Shown piece after piece: positions 16,830-25,619 of a stretch of 46,441 bases of DNA (within the stretch, counting starts at the first letter, position 1; every line of letters starts with the position of its first letter). The position numbers and the translations under genes were made by a program. Source of the stretch: an uncultured Collinsella sp. (GTDB taxonomy: Bacteria > Actinomycetota > Coriobacteriia > Coriobacteriales > Coriobacteriaceae); contig CABUSH010000016.1 of NCBI GenBank assembly GCA_902494195.1, forward strand, positions 1 through 46,441, written 5' to 3'. A model generated the notes under the pieces. That model was not told where the DNA came from, ran no database searches, and worked only from the letters and a program-made list of their open reading frames with translations.

Positions 16830-17936
16830 ATGACTGAAACCATCTTCTCCCCCTCATTTGGAAATCGCCCGTCCTATCTGGTGGGTCGCGGGAACGTGAT
16901 TTCGACATTCATCTCCGGTCTTGAGCAGGAGCCGGGCAATCGAGACCGAGCCATGCTCATGCTCGGCCAGCGAGGCAGCGGCAAGACGGTTCTTCTGTGG
17001 GAACTTGCCGACCGCGCACGCAAGCTCGGTTTTGTTGTCGCCACACCCACCGTAGCCTCCGAAGATATGCTTGAGCGCATTGTTGAAAAAATCCAAGAAG
17101 CAGGCGAGCCTTATGTCAGCAAGCGTCATCTCCCCAAACTTTCTGGCGGTAGCTTGAGCGTCTTCGGCTTCTCAGCCGGTCTCGAGTTCACACGCGATGT
17201 GCAGGAGACCAAGAGTTTCCAGTTCAAACTCACGCAGCTGGCGCGCAAGCTGACCGAGCAGGGGCACGGCATCCTCATCCTTATCGATGAGCTCCAAGCT
17301 AATTCACCTGAGATTAGACAGCTCGTCACCGCCTATCAAGAGCTGGTCGGTGAGGGACTCAACGTCGCGCTTGTTATGGCAGGTCTCCCGGGAGCCGTCT
17401 GTGCAACGCTCAATGACCGCGTGCTGACATTTCTCAACCGCGCTCGCAAGGTCACGCTCGAACCGCTTTCAGTCGGAGATGTCGATGCCTATTATCAGCG
17501 GGCTTTCGAAGAGCTCGACCTTGATATTCCAGGCGATCTTCGCCTCCGTGCCGCTCGCGCAACCCAAGGCTCGCCCTATATGCTGCAGCTCATCGGCTAT
17601 AACATCGGCAATCGCTGCAAGACAGGAGAACACGTAACGCCAGAGCAAGTCGACGGAGCTATCGAAGCGTCAAAAGCCGATTTCGAAAACGATGTTTGCG
17701 AAACGACGCTCGCCGCGCTATCGGACCAAGACGTCGCGTTTCTCGACGCAATGACTGATGACGAAGACGCCGTTTCGCGCATTTCCGATGTAGCGAAACG
17801 TATGTCAGTCACACCCGACTATGCGCAAAAGTATCGCCGGCGCCTCATCGACGCCGGCGTAATCGAACAGGCGCGCCGCGGTTACGTGCGTTTCGCCGTT
17901 CCATATATGGCTGACTATCTGCGCAGCCAACTCTAG
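16830..17936 (+). CDS. AAA-type ATPase with C-terminal winged-helix-like domain
   Basis: This 368-residue protein has Walker A GQRGSGKT (46-53) and Walker B ILILIDELQ (148-156, D153/E154), followed by AAA lid-like helices (~200-260). The ~80-residue tail (DQDVAFLDAMTDDEDAVSRI, then SDVAKRMSVTPDYAQKYRRR) looks like a winged helix-turn-helix. The N-terminal FGNRPSYLVGR segment is the usual lead-in of the archaeal-type ATPase_2 group, found as stand-alone genes in many actinobacteria. Its role is not established; regulatory or defence functions have been suggested for relatives. The gene, with its own A-rich leader, lies exactly between two direct repeats, so it was probably gained as a cassette. 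GC content is lower than in its neighbours. Confidence 0.8.
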   Translation: MTETIFSPSFGNRPSYLVGRGNVISTFISGLEQEPGNRDRAMLMLGQRGSGKTVLLWELADRARKLGFVVATPTVASEDMLERIVEKIQEAGEPYVSKRHLPKLSGGSLSVFGFSAGLEFTRDVQETKSFQFKLTQLARKLTEQGHGILILIDELQANSPEIRQLVTAYQELVGEGLNVALVMAGLPGAVCATLNDRVLTFLNRARKVTLEPLSVGDVDAYYQRAFEELDLDIPGDLRLRAARATQGSPYMLQLIGYNIGNRCKTGEHVTPEQVDGAIEASKADFENDVCETTLAALSDQDVAFLDAMTDDEDAVSRISDVAKRMSVTPDYAQKYRRRLIDAGVIEQARRGYVRFAVPYMADYLRSQL

Positions 17937-17940
17937 GCAG

Positions 17941-18106
17941 CCACCACAAAGGGGACAGGCACCTTTGTGGCGGCTTGGGCCCGGTTTGTCTCGATCTGTA
18001 ACAGGTAGAGACGATTTAGCCCGCTAGATGTTACAGATCGAGATGGAAGTTCTAGTCGCAGGCGATGTCGAGGTTCTTGCCGATGAGGCCTACGTAGCCG
18101 CCTTCG
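17941..18106. repeat. Right direct repeat flanking the ATPase gene
   Basis: This is the shorter counterpart of 16518-16764. It has a perfect type A palindrome (17944-17970, arms CCACAAAGG/CCTTTGTGG), then one inverted repeat whose left arm matches the first left-hand palindrome and whose right arm matches the second, then the true 3' end of the DUF4867 gene. The left copy is longer by the equivalent of one palindrome unit (about 82 bases). Confidence 0.8.
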
Positions 18107-18696
18107 GCTGCCTTGGGGCTGTCAGCATGGCAGAGAACCCACTTGTCGGCCTTCCAGTAGCAGTAGCTGTCAGCGGCGGTAGGCATGTCGGCCGCAGCCT
18201 CGGGGCGCGGACCGTTGGTGCCGGCGGGCAGCGCCACCATCACCTGGAAGCCCCCATCGTCGACCATGCACGGCGTGTAGTGAAGCGTGGTGTTGAAAAC
18301 CTCGACAACCTTGCCCGCCGGCACGCGGAACGCCTTGACGCACGCGGTGTCGAGCTTACCGTCCTCGATCTCCCAGCGATGCGCAACGAGCAGGATAAAA
18401 TCGCGAGCACCCAGGTTGAACTCGCTCGCGCGGTGGTACTCCAGGCAGTTGAGGCGCGTGTTGTGGCCGTTGCACCAGCCGAGCTGGAAGGGACGGCCGC
18501 CAAACATGAGGAAGCCCAACTTATCGGCATCCTTGACGCTCTCGAGCTCGGGCGCGCTCGCCACGTATTTGCTGCCCTCAGGGATGGGCGTGGAGGCAAG
18601 CGCCTCGAGCACGGGTGACGTAAGCTCGGACGAAACGTCATCCCAAACGTTGCCATAGGATTTGAACTCGGGATCGTTGACAGAGTAGATATGCAT
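18052..18696 (-). CDS. DUF4867 family protein
   Basis: This 214-residue protein has the family's central signature GWCNGHNTRLNCLEYHRASE, followed by a cupin-like segment (VPAGKVVEVFNTTLHYTPC) resembling ureidoglycolate lyase or sugar-isomerase cupins. The conserved His and Glu residues suggest a metal site. DUF4867 proteins are often encoded near sugar-catabolism genes, and the luxS, nucleoside hydrolase and ribokinase genes lie upstream here, so a sugar-related role is plausible but unproven. ATG 18696 is preferred to GTG 18702 because AGGAG then lies 5 bases upstream. Its last ~17 codons are duplicated, in decayed form, at 16711-16764 on the far side of the ATPase gene. Confidence 0.8.
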   Translation of the reverse strand: MHIYSVNDPEFKSYGNVWDDVSSELTSPVLEALASTPIPEGSKYVASAPELESVKDADKLGFLMFGGRPFQLGWCNGHNTRLNCLEYHRASEFNLGARDFILLVAHRWEIEDGKLDTACVKAFRVPAGKVVEVFNTTLHYTPCMVDDGGFQVMVALPAGTNGPRPEAAADMPTAADSYCYWKADKWVLCHADSPKAAEGGYVGLIGKNLDIACD

Positions 18697-18780
18697 GTTC
18701 ACTCCTGTTCGTAAATGTGACTATACGAACATTCTAGAACAAACATGAGCGATTTTGAACGCTCGTCCCGACCAATCAAC

Positions 18781-18813
18781 AAAAAGGCGCCCCCGCATAA
18801 GCGAAGGCGCCCA
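18781..18813 (-). terminator. Terminator downstream of luxS
   Basis: On the minus strand GGGCGCC pairs with GGCGCC across CTTCGCTTATGCGGG-type sequence and is followed by TTTTT (18785-18781). It is a good intrinsic terminator for luxS and separates it from the DUF4867 gene. Confidence 0.7.
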
Positions 18814-18840
18814 ATGCGCTCGTTTTGGGCGATAAAGCTC

Positions 18841-19329
18841 TTACGCCTGCTGATAGTGCAGGTGCTTCTCGTCGATATCGGCCAGGTCGCGGTCGAGGTA
18901 ACGGCGTGCGAGCCAGTTGGCCATGGGGAGGTTCTGGTCCAGGTAGTTACCGCACTCCTCGGGAGCGGCACCGGGGACATCGCCCTCGAAGCCGGCGACA
19001 AACTCAAACAGCTCGCGGACGAGCGGCAAGATCTTCTCGCTCGTCAGCTCGCCAAAGACAACCAGGTAAAAGCCCGTGCGGCAGCCCATGGGGCCAAAGT
19101 AGACAATGCGGCTCGACCACTCGACATGATTGCGAAGGAACGTCGCGCCCAGGTGCTCGATGGTGTGGCACTCGGCCGTGTTCATGACCGGCTCCTTATT
19201 GGGTGTGGTCAGGCGCAGGTCAAAGGTGGTGACGGCGGCGCCGGTCGCCGGGTCGCGGTCGATGCGGCTCACATACACGCCGGGCTCAAGCAGCAGATGG
19301 TCAACGGAAAAGCTCGCGATGCGCTCCAT
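18841..19329 (-). CDS. luxS: S-ribosylhomocysteine lyase (autoinducer-2 synthesis)
   Basis: This 162-residue cytosolic metalloenzyme cleaves S-ribosylhomocysteine to homocysteine and DPD, the precursor of autoinducer-2, in the activated methyl cycle. The metal ligands are visible: H55 and H59 in HTIEHL and C126 in PEECGNY. The catalytic C83 is in GPMGCRTGFY. Length matches the family. The start has AGAGGATC 4 bases upstream. No mtnN/pfs gene is adjacent, but a nucleoside hydrolase and a ribokinase precede it on the same strand. A hairpin repeat (19352-19423) lies between, so it may have its own promoter. A terminator follows at 18781-18813. Confidence 0.95.
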   Translation of the reverse strand: MERIASFSVDHLLLEPGVYVSRIDRDPATGAAVTTFDLRLTTPNKEPVMNTAECHTIEHLGATFLRNHVEWSSRIVYFGPMGCRTGFYLVVFGELTSEKILPLVRELFEFVAGFEGDVPGAAPEECGNYLDQNLPMANWLARRYLDRDLADIDEKHLHYQQA

Positions 19330-19351
19330 GGCAGATCCTCTCGGTAGTCAA

Positions 19352-19423
19352 TTTGGGACGGGCTCTTTTAGCTGGTTCGAATGGTCGCACCAATCATACC
19401 AGTCAAAAAAGCCCCGTCCCAAA
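19352..19423. repeat. 72-nt hairpin repeat between luxS and the nucleoside hydrolase gene
   Basis: TTTGGGACGGG with CTCTTTTAGCTGGT (19352-19376) pairs with ACCAGTCAAAAAAG then CCCCGTCCCAAA (19398-19423), about 25 bp with a few mismatches. It lies 8 bases after the nucleoside hydrolase stop. It may end that transcript, but its nested shape also matches the hairpin at 4298-4364. Confidence 0.65.
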
Positions 19424-19431
19424 AAGACAAC

Positions 19432-20406
19432 TTAGCCCAAGACACGGGCCATACGTGTCTTGAACTCGGACAGGAAGCGCGGAGCATCCACGGTCAGCGC
19501 CACAAGCGCGCTCTTGTCCGGATCGGACAGGCGGCGCTCATCGCAGATGGTGCGGCCGCGGTACTCGCCCAGCAGATCAACACGCAGGTTGCAGCCGAGC
19601 GCACCTACGAGCGTGGGGTCGATCGCCACGGCAACCGCCAGCGGATCATGCAGCGCGCAGCCGCCCAGGTAGGGCGCGTTCATTTCGTACGAACCAATGT
19701 AGTGCTCGACCATGCTCGCAAACGCGCAGCCAGCCATAGTGCCCGAGCCCGTCCAGCCGGCAATGTCGCGGCGTGTGAGCACCACGCGATGCGTCACGTC
19801 CAGACCCACCATGGTGAGCTTACGGCCCGAGCGCAGCACCGCGTCGGCTGCCTCGGGGTCGCTCGCCATGTTGGCCTCGGCGCCCGCGCTCACGTTACCG
19901 GGCACGGTAAGGGCGCCGCCCATCACGACCACGCGGCCGATGGACATCATTGCCGCCGCATCGCGCTCCAGGGCGAGCGCCAGGTTGGAGAGCGGGCCGG
20001 TCGCCACGTAAATCAGATCGGGACCATAGGTGCGCGCGGCATCGATCAGATAATCGACCGCAGCGTTACCGTCGGCCGAGGTCGCCCCCACCGGCTCGTA
20101 GGGCGACGCGGGCACGCTCGCGCCGCCGATGCCGTTCTTGCCGTGAATAAGCGCGGTGGACGCCGGCGGCGTATAGGGCTCAGTCGCTTGCAGAGGACGG
20201 TCGGCACCCAGGTACACCGGCACCTCGGGACGACCCAGCAGATCGAGCACCGCCAGGCAATTGTGCGCCGATTGCTCGACGCGCACGTTGCCAAAGCACG
20301 TGGTGATGCCCACGAGCTCCACCTCGGGGCTCGCGATGGCATAGGCCAGCGCCATCGCATCGTCCACTCCCATATCCAGATCAAGGATCAGCTTCTTGAT
20401 TGCCAT
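19432..20406 (-). CDS. Inosine/uridine-preferring nucleoside hydrolase
   Basis: This 324-residue enzyme hydrolyses ribonucleosides to free base and ribose. The calcium-binding aspartate cluster is intact near the N-terminus: LDLDMGVDDAMAL (D9, D11, D15, D16), and IYVATGPLSNLALALE matches the family. Length is normal for RihA/RihB/RihC proteins, but substrate preference cannot be assigned. It lies 30 bases downstream of ribokinase on the same strand, so the freed ribose can be phosphorylated by the neighbour. CGGAG precedes the ATG. Confidence 0.9.
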   Translation of the reverse strand: MAIKKLILDLDMGVDDAMALAYAIASPEVELVGITTCFGNVRVEQSAHNCLAVLDLLGRPEVPVYLGADRPLQATEPYTPPASTALIHGKNGIGGASVPASPYEPVGATSADGNAAVDYLIDAARTYGPDLIYVATGPLSNLALALERDAAAMMSIGRVVVMGGALTVPGNVSAGAEANMASDPEAADAVLRSGRKLTMVGLDVTHRVVLTRRDIAGWTGSGTMAGCAFASMVEHYIGSYEMNAPYLGGCALHDPLAVAVAIDPTLVGALGCNLRVDLLGEYRGRTICDERRLSDPDKSALVALTVDAPRFLSEFKTRMARVLG

Positions 20407-20436
20407 TGTTCTACTCCGCTTCTCCGTCTTTATCGT

Positions 20437-21399
20437 TTAACCAAACCAATGTTCAACTTCGGCGCGCGTGGGAATCGATTGCTGAGCGCCCAGGCGCGAC
20501 ACCGTCACTGCCGAGGCGCGAGCACCCGCGGCCATGCACTCAAAGAGCGGCAGGCCCTCTAGGCGAGCCGCCGCCAACGCGCCGATAAACGTATCGCCGG
20601 CGGCCGTGGTATCGACTACCGTGCTCGAAAGCGCCGGCATGCGCAGCAGCTCGCCGTCATCACCGAGCGTAACCGAGCCGGCACCACCCAGCGTGATGAC
20701 CGCAGCTCCGGCGCCCTTGTCGAGCAGCGCATTGAGCGCGGCGACGCAACTCGCATCATCCGTGGGCAGAATGCCCGTCAGCACCTGGCACTCGGTCTCG
20801 TTGGGGCAGACCAAGTCGACCGCAGGCCAGACCTCCGCAGGCAACTCACAAGCAGGCGCCGGATTAAAAACCGCATAGAACCCCAGCTCGTGAGCGCAAA
20901 CAAGCGCATCGGCCGTCGCTGCAAGGTCACATTCACCCTGGGCGATAAAGACGCTTCCGGCAGCCGGGGCAATCTCGCCGGCGTCTCCGTCGAGCCCATC
21001 GGCCACCAGACGTCTCAGCGCGCAGGCAACGTCCTCACCCGCAAGCGCATGGTTGGCACCCGGTGACAGCACGATGCGGTTATCGCTCTCGCAGCGAATG
21101 ATGGTCGCGGTACCGGTCTCCACGTCATCGCGACGCGCCACAAACTCAACGCCCACGCCGGCATCCTGAAGTCCCGCCACCAGCGCATCGCCAAACGTAT
21201 CGCGCCCAACCGCGCCGATCATGCACGTGCGCGCACCCATGCGCGCGGCGGCGACGGCCTGGTTAGCGCCCTTGCCACCGGCGTTGGTGATAAAACCGCT
21301 GCCGCCGACGGTCTCGCCCGCGCGCGGCATGCGCTCGCACGCCACCGAAAGGTCCATGTTCATGCTGCCGAACACCGCAACGATGCTGTGATCCGCCAT
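20437..21399 (-). CDS. rbsK: Ribokinase
   Basis: This 320-residue PfkB-family kinase makes ribose 5-phosphate from ribose and ATP. The family signatures are present: GGKGANQAVAAARMGA near residues 40-55 and DTTAAGDTFIGA with the catalytic base D269. The N-terminal VFGSMNMDLSV strand is the usual sugar-binding lead. The ATG at 21399 has GAGGAGG upstream; an in-frame ATG further up (21453) lacks one. It is the first gene of a salvage pair with the nucleoside hydrolase. No ribose transporter is present in the window, so the ribose likely comes from nucleosides. It is divergent from the acyltransferase gene. Confidence 0.9.
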   Translation of the reverse strand: MADHSIVAVFGSMNMDLSVACERMPRAGETVGGSGFITNAGGKGANQAVAAARMGARTCMIGAVGRDTFGDALVAGLQDAGVGVEFVARRDDVETGTATIIRCESDNRIVLSPGANHALAGEDVACALRRLVADGLDGDAGEIAPAAGSVFIAQGECDLAATADALVCAHELGFYAVFNPAPACELPAEVWPAVDLVCPNETECQVLTGILPTDDASCVAALNALLDKGAGAAVITLGGAGSVTLGDDGELLRMPALSSTVVDTTAAGDTFIGALAAARLEGLPLFECMAAGARASAVTVSRLGAQQSIPTRAEVEHWFG

Positions 21400-21586
21400 G
21401 GAAACCTCCTCGTCTTTAGGCTTTGTGCCCACCGTCGACCATCGATTGTGCACTCTCGCACCCCCTATAACTTTAGTTCACTTTGATGTGGACGCGCGCT
21501 TGAGCTTGCGCCAGCAGCAAGCATTCACAGGAGCAGGCAGCTACAATGAATACGTGCTGATTATTCTCGTCATTGGATGATGTTTT

Positions 21587-23803
21587 ATGGAACAATTCTC
21601 GCAATCGGGCTCGCGCGGTCGACGCCGCACGGGCAACGAGCCGGCACCGCACGAACGCGTGAAGGGCGAACGCCGTGCCAACGAGCCGCGACGCACCGCG
21701 AGCCCCCATCGCGCTTCTGCCAACAACGCGGGCCGCGCCAACACTCCCGCCGCGGAGCAGACGCCCGCTCGCCCCAAGTCCCGCTACATCCCTGCACTCG
21801 ACGGTCTGCGTACGCTCGCCGTCGTCGCGGTGGTGCTCTATCACCTTAACCTCACGTGGGCTCAGGGCGGCCTGCTTGGCGTCACGATCTTCTTTGTGCT
21901 TTCGGGCTATCTGATCACGCGCTTGCTGCTCAACGAAGTCGCTAAGACCGGACGCATCGACCTCAAGAACTTCTGGATTCGCCGCATCCGTCGCCTGGTC
22001 CCCGCCGTGGTAACGGTAGTGTTTGTAACCTGCGCGCTGTGCACTATCTTTAACCACGTGATGCTCACCAAGATGCGCCCCGACATCCTGCCGTCGCTGC
22101 TGTTCTTCAACAACTGGTGGCAGATTGCCCAAAACGTCTCGTACTTCAATGCTCTGGGCGACCCCTCGCCGCTCACGCACTTTTGGTCGCTTGCCATCGA
22201 GGAACAGTTCTACCTGATTTGGCCGCCACTGCTGTTTGCCATGGTATCCATGCATGTGAGCAAGCCCAACACGCGCCGCGTGGTTCTGGGCCTCGCCGCG
22301 GTATCCGCCCTTGCCATGATGGTGCTTTACAACCCCGCCGCCGACCCCAGCCGCGTGTACTACGGCACCGACACCCGCGTGTTCTCGCTGCTGCTGGGCG
22401 CCTGGATGGCCTTTATCCCCGATCGCGACCTGGCGCCGGTGCGTCTCGCTCGTCGTTTGGGGCTCAATCGCCTAGCTGGCGCCGCCAAGCACGGCAAGAA
22501 CGCCGAGGGCAAGCCCGACGAGAAGGCCGACGAAGCAGCCGAGACCGCCCCGGCACAGCCGAGCGCCCTCGTGCGTTTTTGGTCCTCGCCCGCATCCATC
22601 GATGTGTTGGGCGTCGTGGGTCTGGTTGGCCTTGCCGCCATGGTCGCGCTCACCAACGGCTACACCGCCTTCCAGTATCGCGGAGGCACGCTGCTGTGCT
22701 CGATCCTCACGCTCATGGTCATCGCGGCCTGCGTGCAGCCCCAGGGAATGGTTGCCCGCGCGCTGTCCGCCGAGCCGCTCGTGTGGGTTGGCAAACGCTC
22801 CTACAGCATCTACCTGTGGCACTATCCGCTGCTGTTGCTCATGAACCCGGTCGCCAACATCAACGATACGCCCTGGTGGCAGTACATTTTGCAGGTGCTG
22901 CTGGTGGTCGCCGTGGCCGAATGCTCATATCGCTTTATCGAGACGCCGTTTAGAAAGGGCGCCTTTGGGCGCACCGTATCCGAGTTCCGCGACGGCACCA
23001 CCACGCCCGCCAACTGGGTGCGCGCGCACGTCCCTGTCTGCGCAGCCTGCGCTGTCGTGTTGGTCGTTGCACTGGGCGGCCTGATCTCTGTGCCCGAGAC
23101 GTCTGCGCTGAGCGGCGAGGGCGCCGAAGTTCTGAACAAGGAAGCCAAGAACACCGCACCAACGGACCAACAGGCAGCCGACGACACCGACAAGGACAAC
23201 GACGGCTTCCCCGATGGCTCCTACGATCTGCTTATGATCGGCGACTCCGTGTCGCTGCGTGCCGTAGACACCTTTGACGGCGTGTTCCCGCACAGCCATA
23301 TCGATGCCGAAAAGGGCCGCCAGTTTGATGCGGGCCGCGCGACATTTGAGGGCTATATCCAGCAGAATCTTGCCGGCAAGATCGTGGTCTTTGCCCTGGG
23401 CACCAACGGCTTGGTAACCGACGACCAGATCGACGCCATCATGGCCGATGCAGGAGATAAGCGTATTGTGGTGTTTGTGAACACGCGCAGCCCGCAGCCG
23501 TGGGTTGGCTCTACCAACCAGGCCATCGCCAACGCCGCTACGCGCTACAAGAACGTGCGCGTTATCGACTGGTACGGATACAGCGCCAACCGCAACGACC
23601 TGTTCGATGGCGATGGCACGCACCTATCGACCACTGGCGTGACTGAGTACCTCAACTTGATCCACGACGCAGTCAAGAAGGACCTGCCCGTGCATCCCGA
23701 GGATCACGTCAACGATCCGCAGCCGGCAGCCGTCAAGTCTGCCACCGACGCGCTCGTCAATGCGCTCGCTCTCAAGCCGCACAAGCCGGGCACCGACAAG
23801 TAA
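21587..23803 (+). CDS. Acyltransferase 3 / SGNH fusion, OatA-like cell-wall O-acetyltransferase
   Basis: This 738-residue membrane protein starts with a basic, low-complexity cytosolic tail (1-65) and continues with an Acyltransferase_3 membrane domain from SRYIPALDGLRTLAVVAVVL (~66-470) of about ten helices. It ends in an extracellular SGNH esterase-like domain. The catalytic triad is visible: S554 in MIGDSVSLR, and D676 and H679 in DGTHLS. Such fusions O-acetylate peptidoglycan MurNAc, giving lysozyme resistance, or other wall glycans; the exact acceptor is inferred. A soluble insert rich in Ala/Glu/Lys lies near 300-325. TACAAT at 21542-21547 may be the promoter -10. A perfect 18-bp hairpin ends the gene at 23827-23864. 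Confidence 0.88.
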   Translation: MEQFSQSGSRGRRRTGNEPAPHERVKGERRANEPRRTASPHRASANNAGRANTPAAEQTPARPKSRYIPALDGLRTLAVVAVVLYHLNLTWAQGGLLGVTIFFVLSGYLITRLLLNEVAKTGRIDLKNFWIRRIRRLVPAVVTVVFVTCALCTIFNHVMLTKMRPDILPSLLFFNNWWQIAQNVSYFNALGDPSPLTHFWSLAIEEQFYLIWPPLLFAMVSMHVSKPNTRRVVLGLAAVSALAMMVLYNPAADPSRVYYGTDTRVFSLLLGAWMAFIPDRDLAPVRLARRLGLNRLAGAAKHGKNAEGKPDEKADEAAETAPAQPSALVRFWSSPASIDVLGVVGLVGLAAMVALTNGYTAFQYRGGTLLCSILTLMVIAACVQPQGMVARALSAEPLVWVGKRSYSIYLWHYPLLLLMNPVANINDTPWWQYILQVLLVVAVAECSYRFIETPFRKGAFGRTVSEFRDGTTTPANWVRAHVPVCAACAVVLVVALGGLISVPETSALSGEGAEVLNKEAKNTAPTDQQAADDTDKDNDGFPDGSYDLLMIGDSVSLRAVDTFDGVFPHSHIDAEKGRQFDAGRATFEGYIQQNLAGKIVVFALGTNGLVTDDQIDAIMADAGDKRIVVFVNTRSPQPWVGSTNQAIANAATRYKNVRVIDWYGYSANRNDLFDGDGTHLSTTGVTEYLNLIHDAVKKDLPVHPEDHVNDPQPAAVKSATDALVNALALKPHKPGTDK

Positions 23804-23826
23804 CCTGCAGCGTAAACTTCCCACAT

Positions 23827-23864
23827 CCGGAGGGGGTGTCTGCCACGGCAGACACCCCCTCCGG
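23827..23864. terminator. Perfect 18-bp hairpin after the acyltransferase gene
   Basis: CCGGAGGGGGTGTCTGCC (23827-23844) pairs fully with GGCAGACACCCCCTCCGG (23847-23864) across two bases. No U run follows directly. The gap 23804-24348 holds this hairpin, a 230-nt palindrome and the transporter terminator, but no convincing gene. Confidence 0.65.
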
Positions 23865-24036
23865 CAGTTAGGGACGCTCCTTTTGTACCGGCACCTGGAG
23901 GCACTCCTGGCGCCAGCCAATGAAGACCTCTACGGATGAATTCCAAGCCGCTCCGCCGCTCCAGACATCGTTTCCGTGCCTCGCGCCTGCCCCAAACAAT
24001 CAAAACAAGCCCTTTTCGCCGCGACCTCAAAGGTCT

Positions 24037-24266
24037 GTGGGCAAAAAAGGGCAAATATGAGTACTGATACCATTTTAGTAGCAGTCAAAACCACCCAAAT
24101 TGACGTTCGGGCGACCCCTATAACCCCCTAAAGCAGCCAACCCGACTGGTTTAAGGCGTATTGAAGCCAATTTTAATGAACATACTATAGGTTATGTTCA
24201 TTATCTTTTTGGATGTAAATGCTATTCACTTAGCAACAGTACTCATATTTGGCATTTTTTGTCCAC
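24037..24266. repeat. 230-nt palindromic element with an inner 28-nt palindrome
   Basis: The 30-base arms at 24037-24066 and 24237-24266 match at 27 positions as inverted copies (GCAAATATGAGTACTG and its complement are the perfect inner parts). In the interior, 24175-24202 is a perfect 10-bp-arm palindrome, AATGAACATA...TATGTTCATT, followed by ATCTTTTTGG. The element is more AT-rich than its surroundings. It looks like a MITE-like or structured-RNA repeat, and no ORF spans it. Confidence 0.7.
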
Positions 24267-24300
24267 CGCCATATAACTAACGCCCTATAGCAGACGAAAA

Positions 24301-24329
24301 ACAGGCCGCAGCCCATCGCTGCGGCCTGT
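24301..24329 (-). terminator. Terminator of the NRAMP-related transporter gene
   Basis: ACAGGCCGCAGC (24301-24312) pairs perfectly with GCTGCGGCCTGT (24318-24329). On the minus strand TTTT follows directly. Confidence 0.8.
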
Positions 24330-24348
24330 TCGGAAACAAAAGTGGGCG

Positions 24349-25611
24349 CTAAGCGCTGTAACCCATCGCCTGCAGAACAAACATGACGACCGTCAGCACC
24401 GTAATCACGGCGATAGTCGCCCAAGTGAGCACGTTCCACACGCGGCCGTTGCGGTTGGCACCCATAATGTGACGGTCAGCGGCGATAACCACCTGGAACA
24501 CCAGAACCACGGGCAGTAGCACGCCATTGATGACCTGCGAGGTCATCATAATCTGGAACAGATCGACGCCGGGCATAAGCACCAGCACGGCAGAGATACC
24601 GATGATGGCCGTAATGATGCCGCGATAGACCGGGGCCTCGTCCCAGCTGCGGTCGGCACCGCGCTCCCAGCCAAATGCCTCACAGATAGCGCTCGACGTA
24701 ACGCCCGGCAGCACGCAGGCGGCCAAGAAGCTCGCCGCGACCAGGCCCGAGGCAAACAGCACCGTGGACCACTGACCCGCAATAGGCTCCAGCGCGCGGG
24801 CGGCATCGGCGGCATCGCTAATCTGAATACCCGCCGGGAACAACACCGTACCGGTCGTGATGATAATAAAGCCGGCAATGACATCGGCGGCAAGCGAGCC
24901 GCTCACGGTATCGATGCGCTGCAGCACGATATCGTCCTCGCCCGCGTTCTTATCGACCACGTTGTTCTGCGCCAAGAAAATCATCCACGGCGCGATGGTG
25001 GTACCGATCGTTGCGACCACGAGCGACACGTAGCTGGGATCATTTTGAATGTTAGGCACGACCAGGTCGACCGCGACCTCACCCCAGTTGGGGCCAGCCA
25101 TAAACGCGGCGACAATATAAGTCACGAATACGCAGCTCACCAGCAGCAGAATCTTCTCGATGCGCTGGAAACTACCCGACATGGTAAGCATCCACACCAG
25201 CAGCGCCACCAACGGCACCGAGATGCTCGCCGGCACGCCAAAGAGAGCAAGGCCGCTGGCGATGCCCGCAAACTCCGAAATGGTCACAGCCGTGTTGGCG
25301 ATCAACAGCGCCGCCATAGCAAGTACACTCTTGCGCACGCCAAAGCGCTCGCGAATGAGCGATGCCAGGCCCTTGCCCGTGACGCAGCCGCAGCGCGCCG
25401 CGGTCTCCTGCGTCACGATGAGCAGCACAGTCATGACGGGAAGCATCCAGAGCATCTTATAGCCATAGCTGGCGCCCGCGCTGGAATACGTTGCAATGCC
25501 GCCGGCGTCATTGCCCGAAAGCGCCGCCAGCAGACCGGGACCCATAGCGCCAAAGATGGCCGCGATGGTCAACTTTTGCTTGGTGCCCGACTTTTGCTTG
25601 GTATTTTGCAC
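24349..25611 (-). CDS. NRAMP-related divalent metal (probably Mg2+) transporter
   Basis: This 420-residue membrane protein of the SLC11/NRAMP fold has about eleven TM helices. The TM1 metal site differs from the Mn/Fe transporters: the DPGN motif reads DAGG here (D35, G38), and the TM6 segment reads IGTTIAPWMIF, with Ala in place of the metal-binding Met. These changes fit the NRAMP-related magnesium transporters characterised from Eggerthella lenta, so Mg2+ is the likely substrate. GTG 25611 is the likely start, 9 bases after the MgtE-like stop; an overlapping ATG at 25674 would add 21 atypical residues. Co-transcription with an MgtE-like gene supports the magnesium assignment. Confidence 0.82.
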   Translation of the reverse strand: MQNTKQKSGTKQKLTIAAIFGAMGPGLLAALSGNDAGGIATYSSAGASYGYKMLWMLPVMTVLLIVTQETAARCGCVTGKGLASLIRERFGVRKSVLAMAALLIANTAVTISEFAGIASGLALFGVPASISVPLVALLVWMLTMSGSFQRIEKILLLVSCVFVTYIVAAFMAGPNWGEVAVDLVVPNIQNDPSYVSLVVATIGTTIAPWMIFLAQNNVVDKNAGEDDIVLQRIDTVSGSLAADVIAGFIIITTGTVLFPAGIQISDAADAARALEPIAGQWSTVLFASGLVAASFLAACVLPGVTSSAICEAFGWERGADRSWDEAPVYRGIITAIIGISAVLVLMPGVDLFQIMMTSQVINGVLLPVVLVFQVVIAADRHIMGANRNGRVWNVLTWATIAVITVLTVVMFVLQAMGYSA

Positions 25612-25619
25612 GCGACCAC

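Noticed and set aside
16518..18106. ATPase region as a prophage or integrative element
   Set aside because: No integrase, tRNA attachment site or other phage gene is present; only one gene lies between the repeats.
24175..24202. Operator for the NRAMP-related transporter gene
   Set aside because: It lies downstream of that gene's stop and inside a larger palindrome, so a promoter role for it is unlikely.
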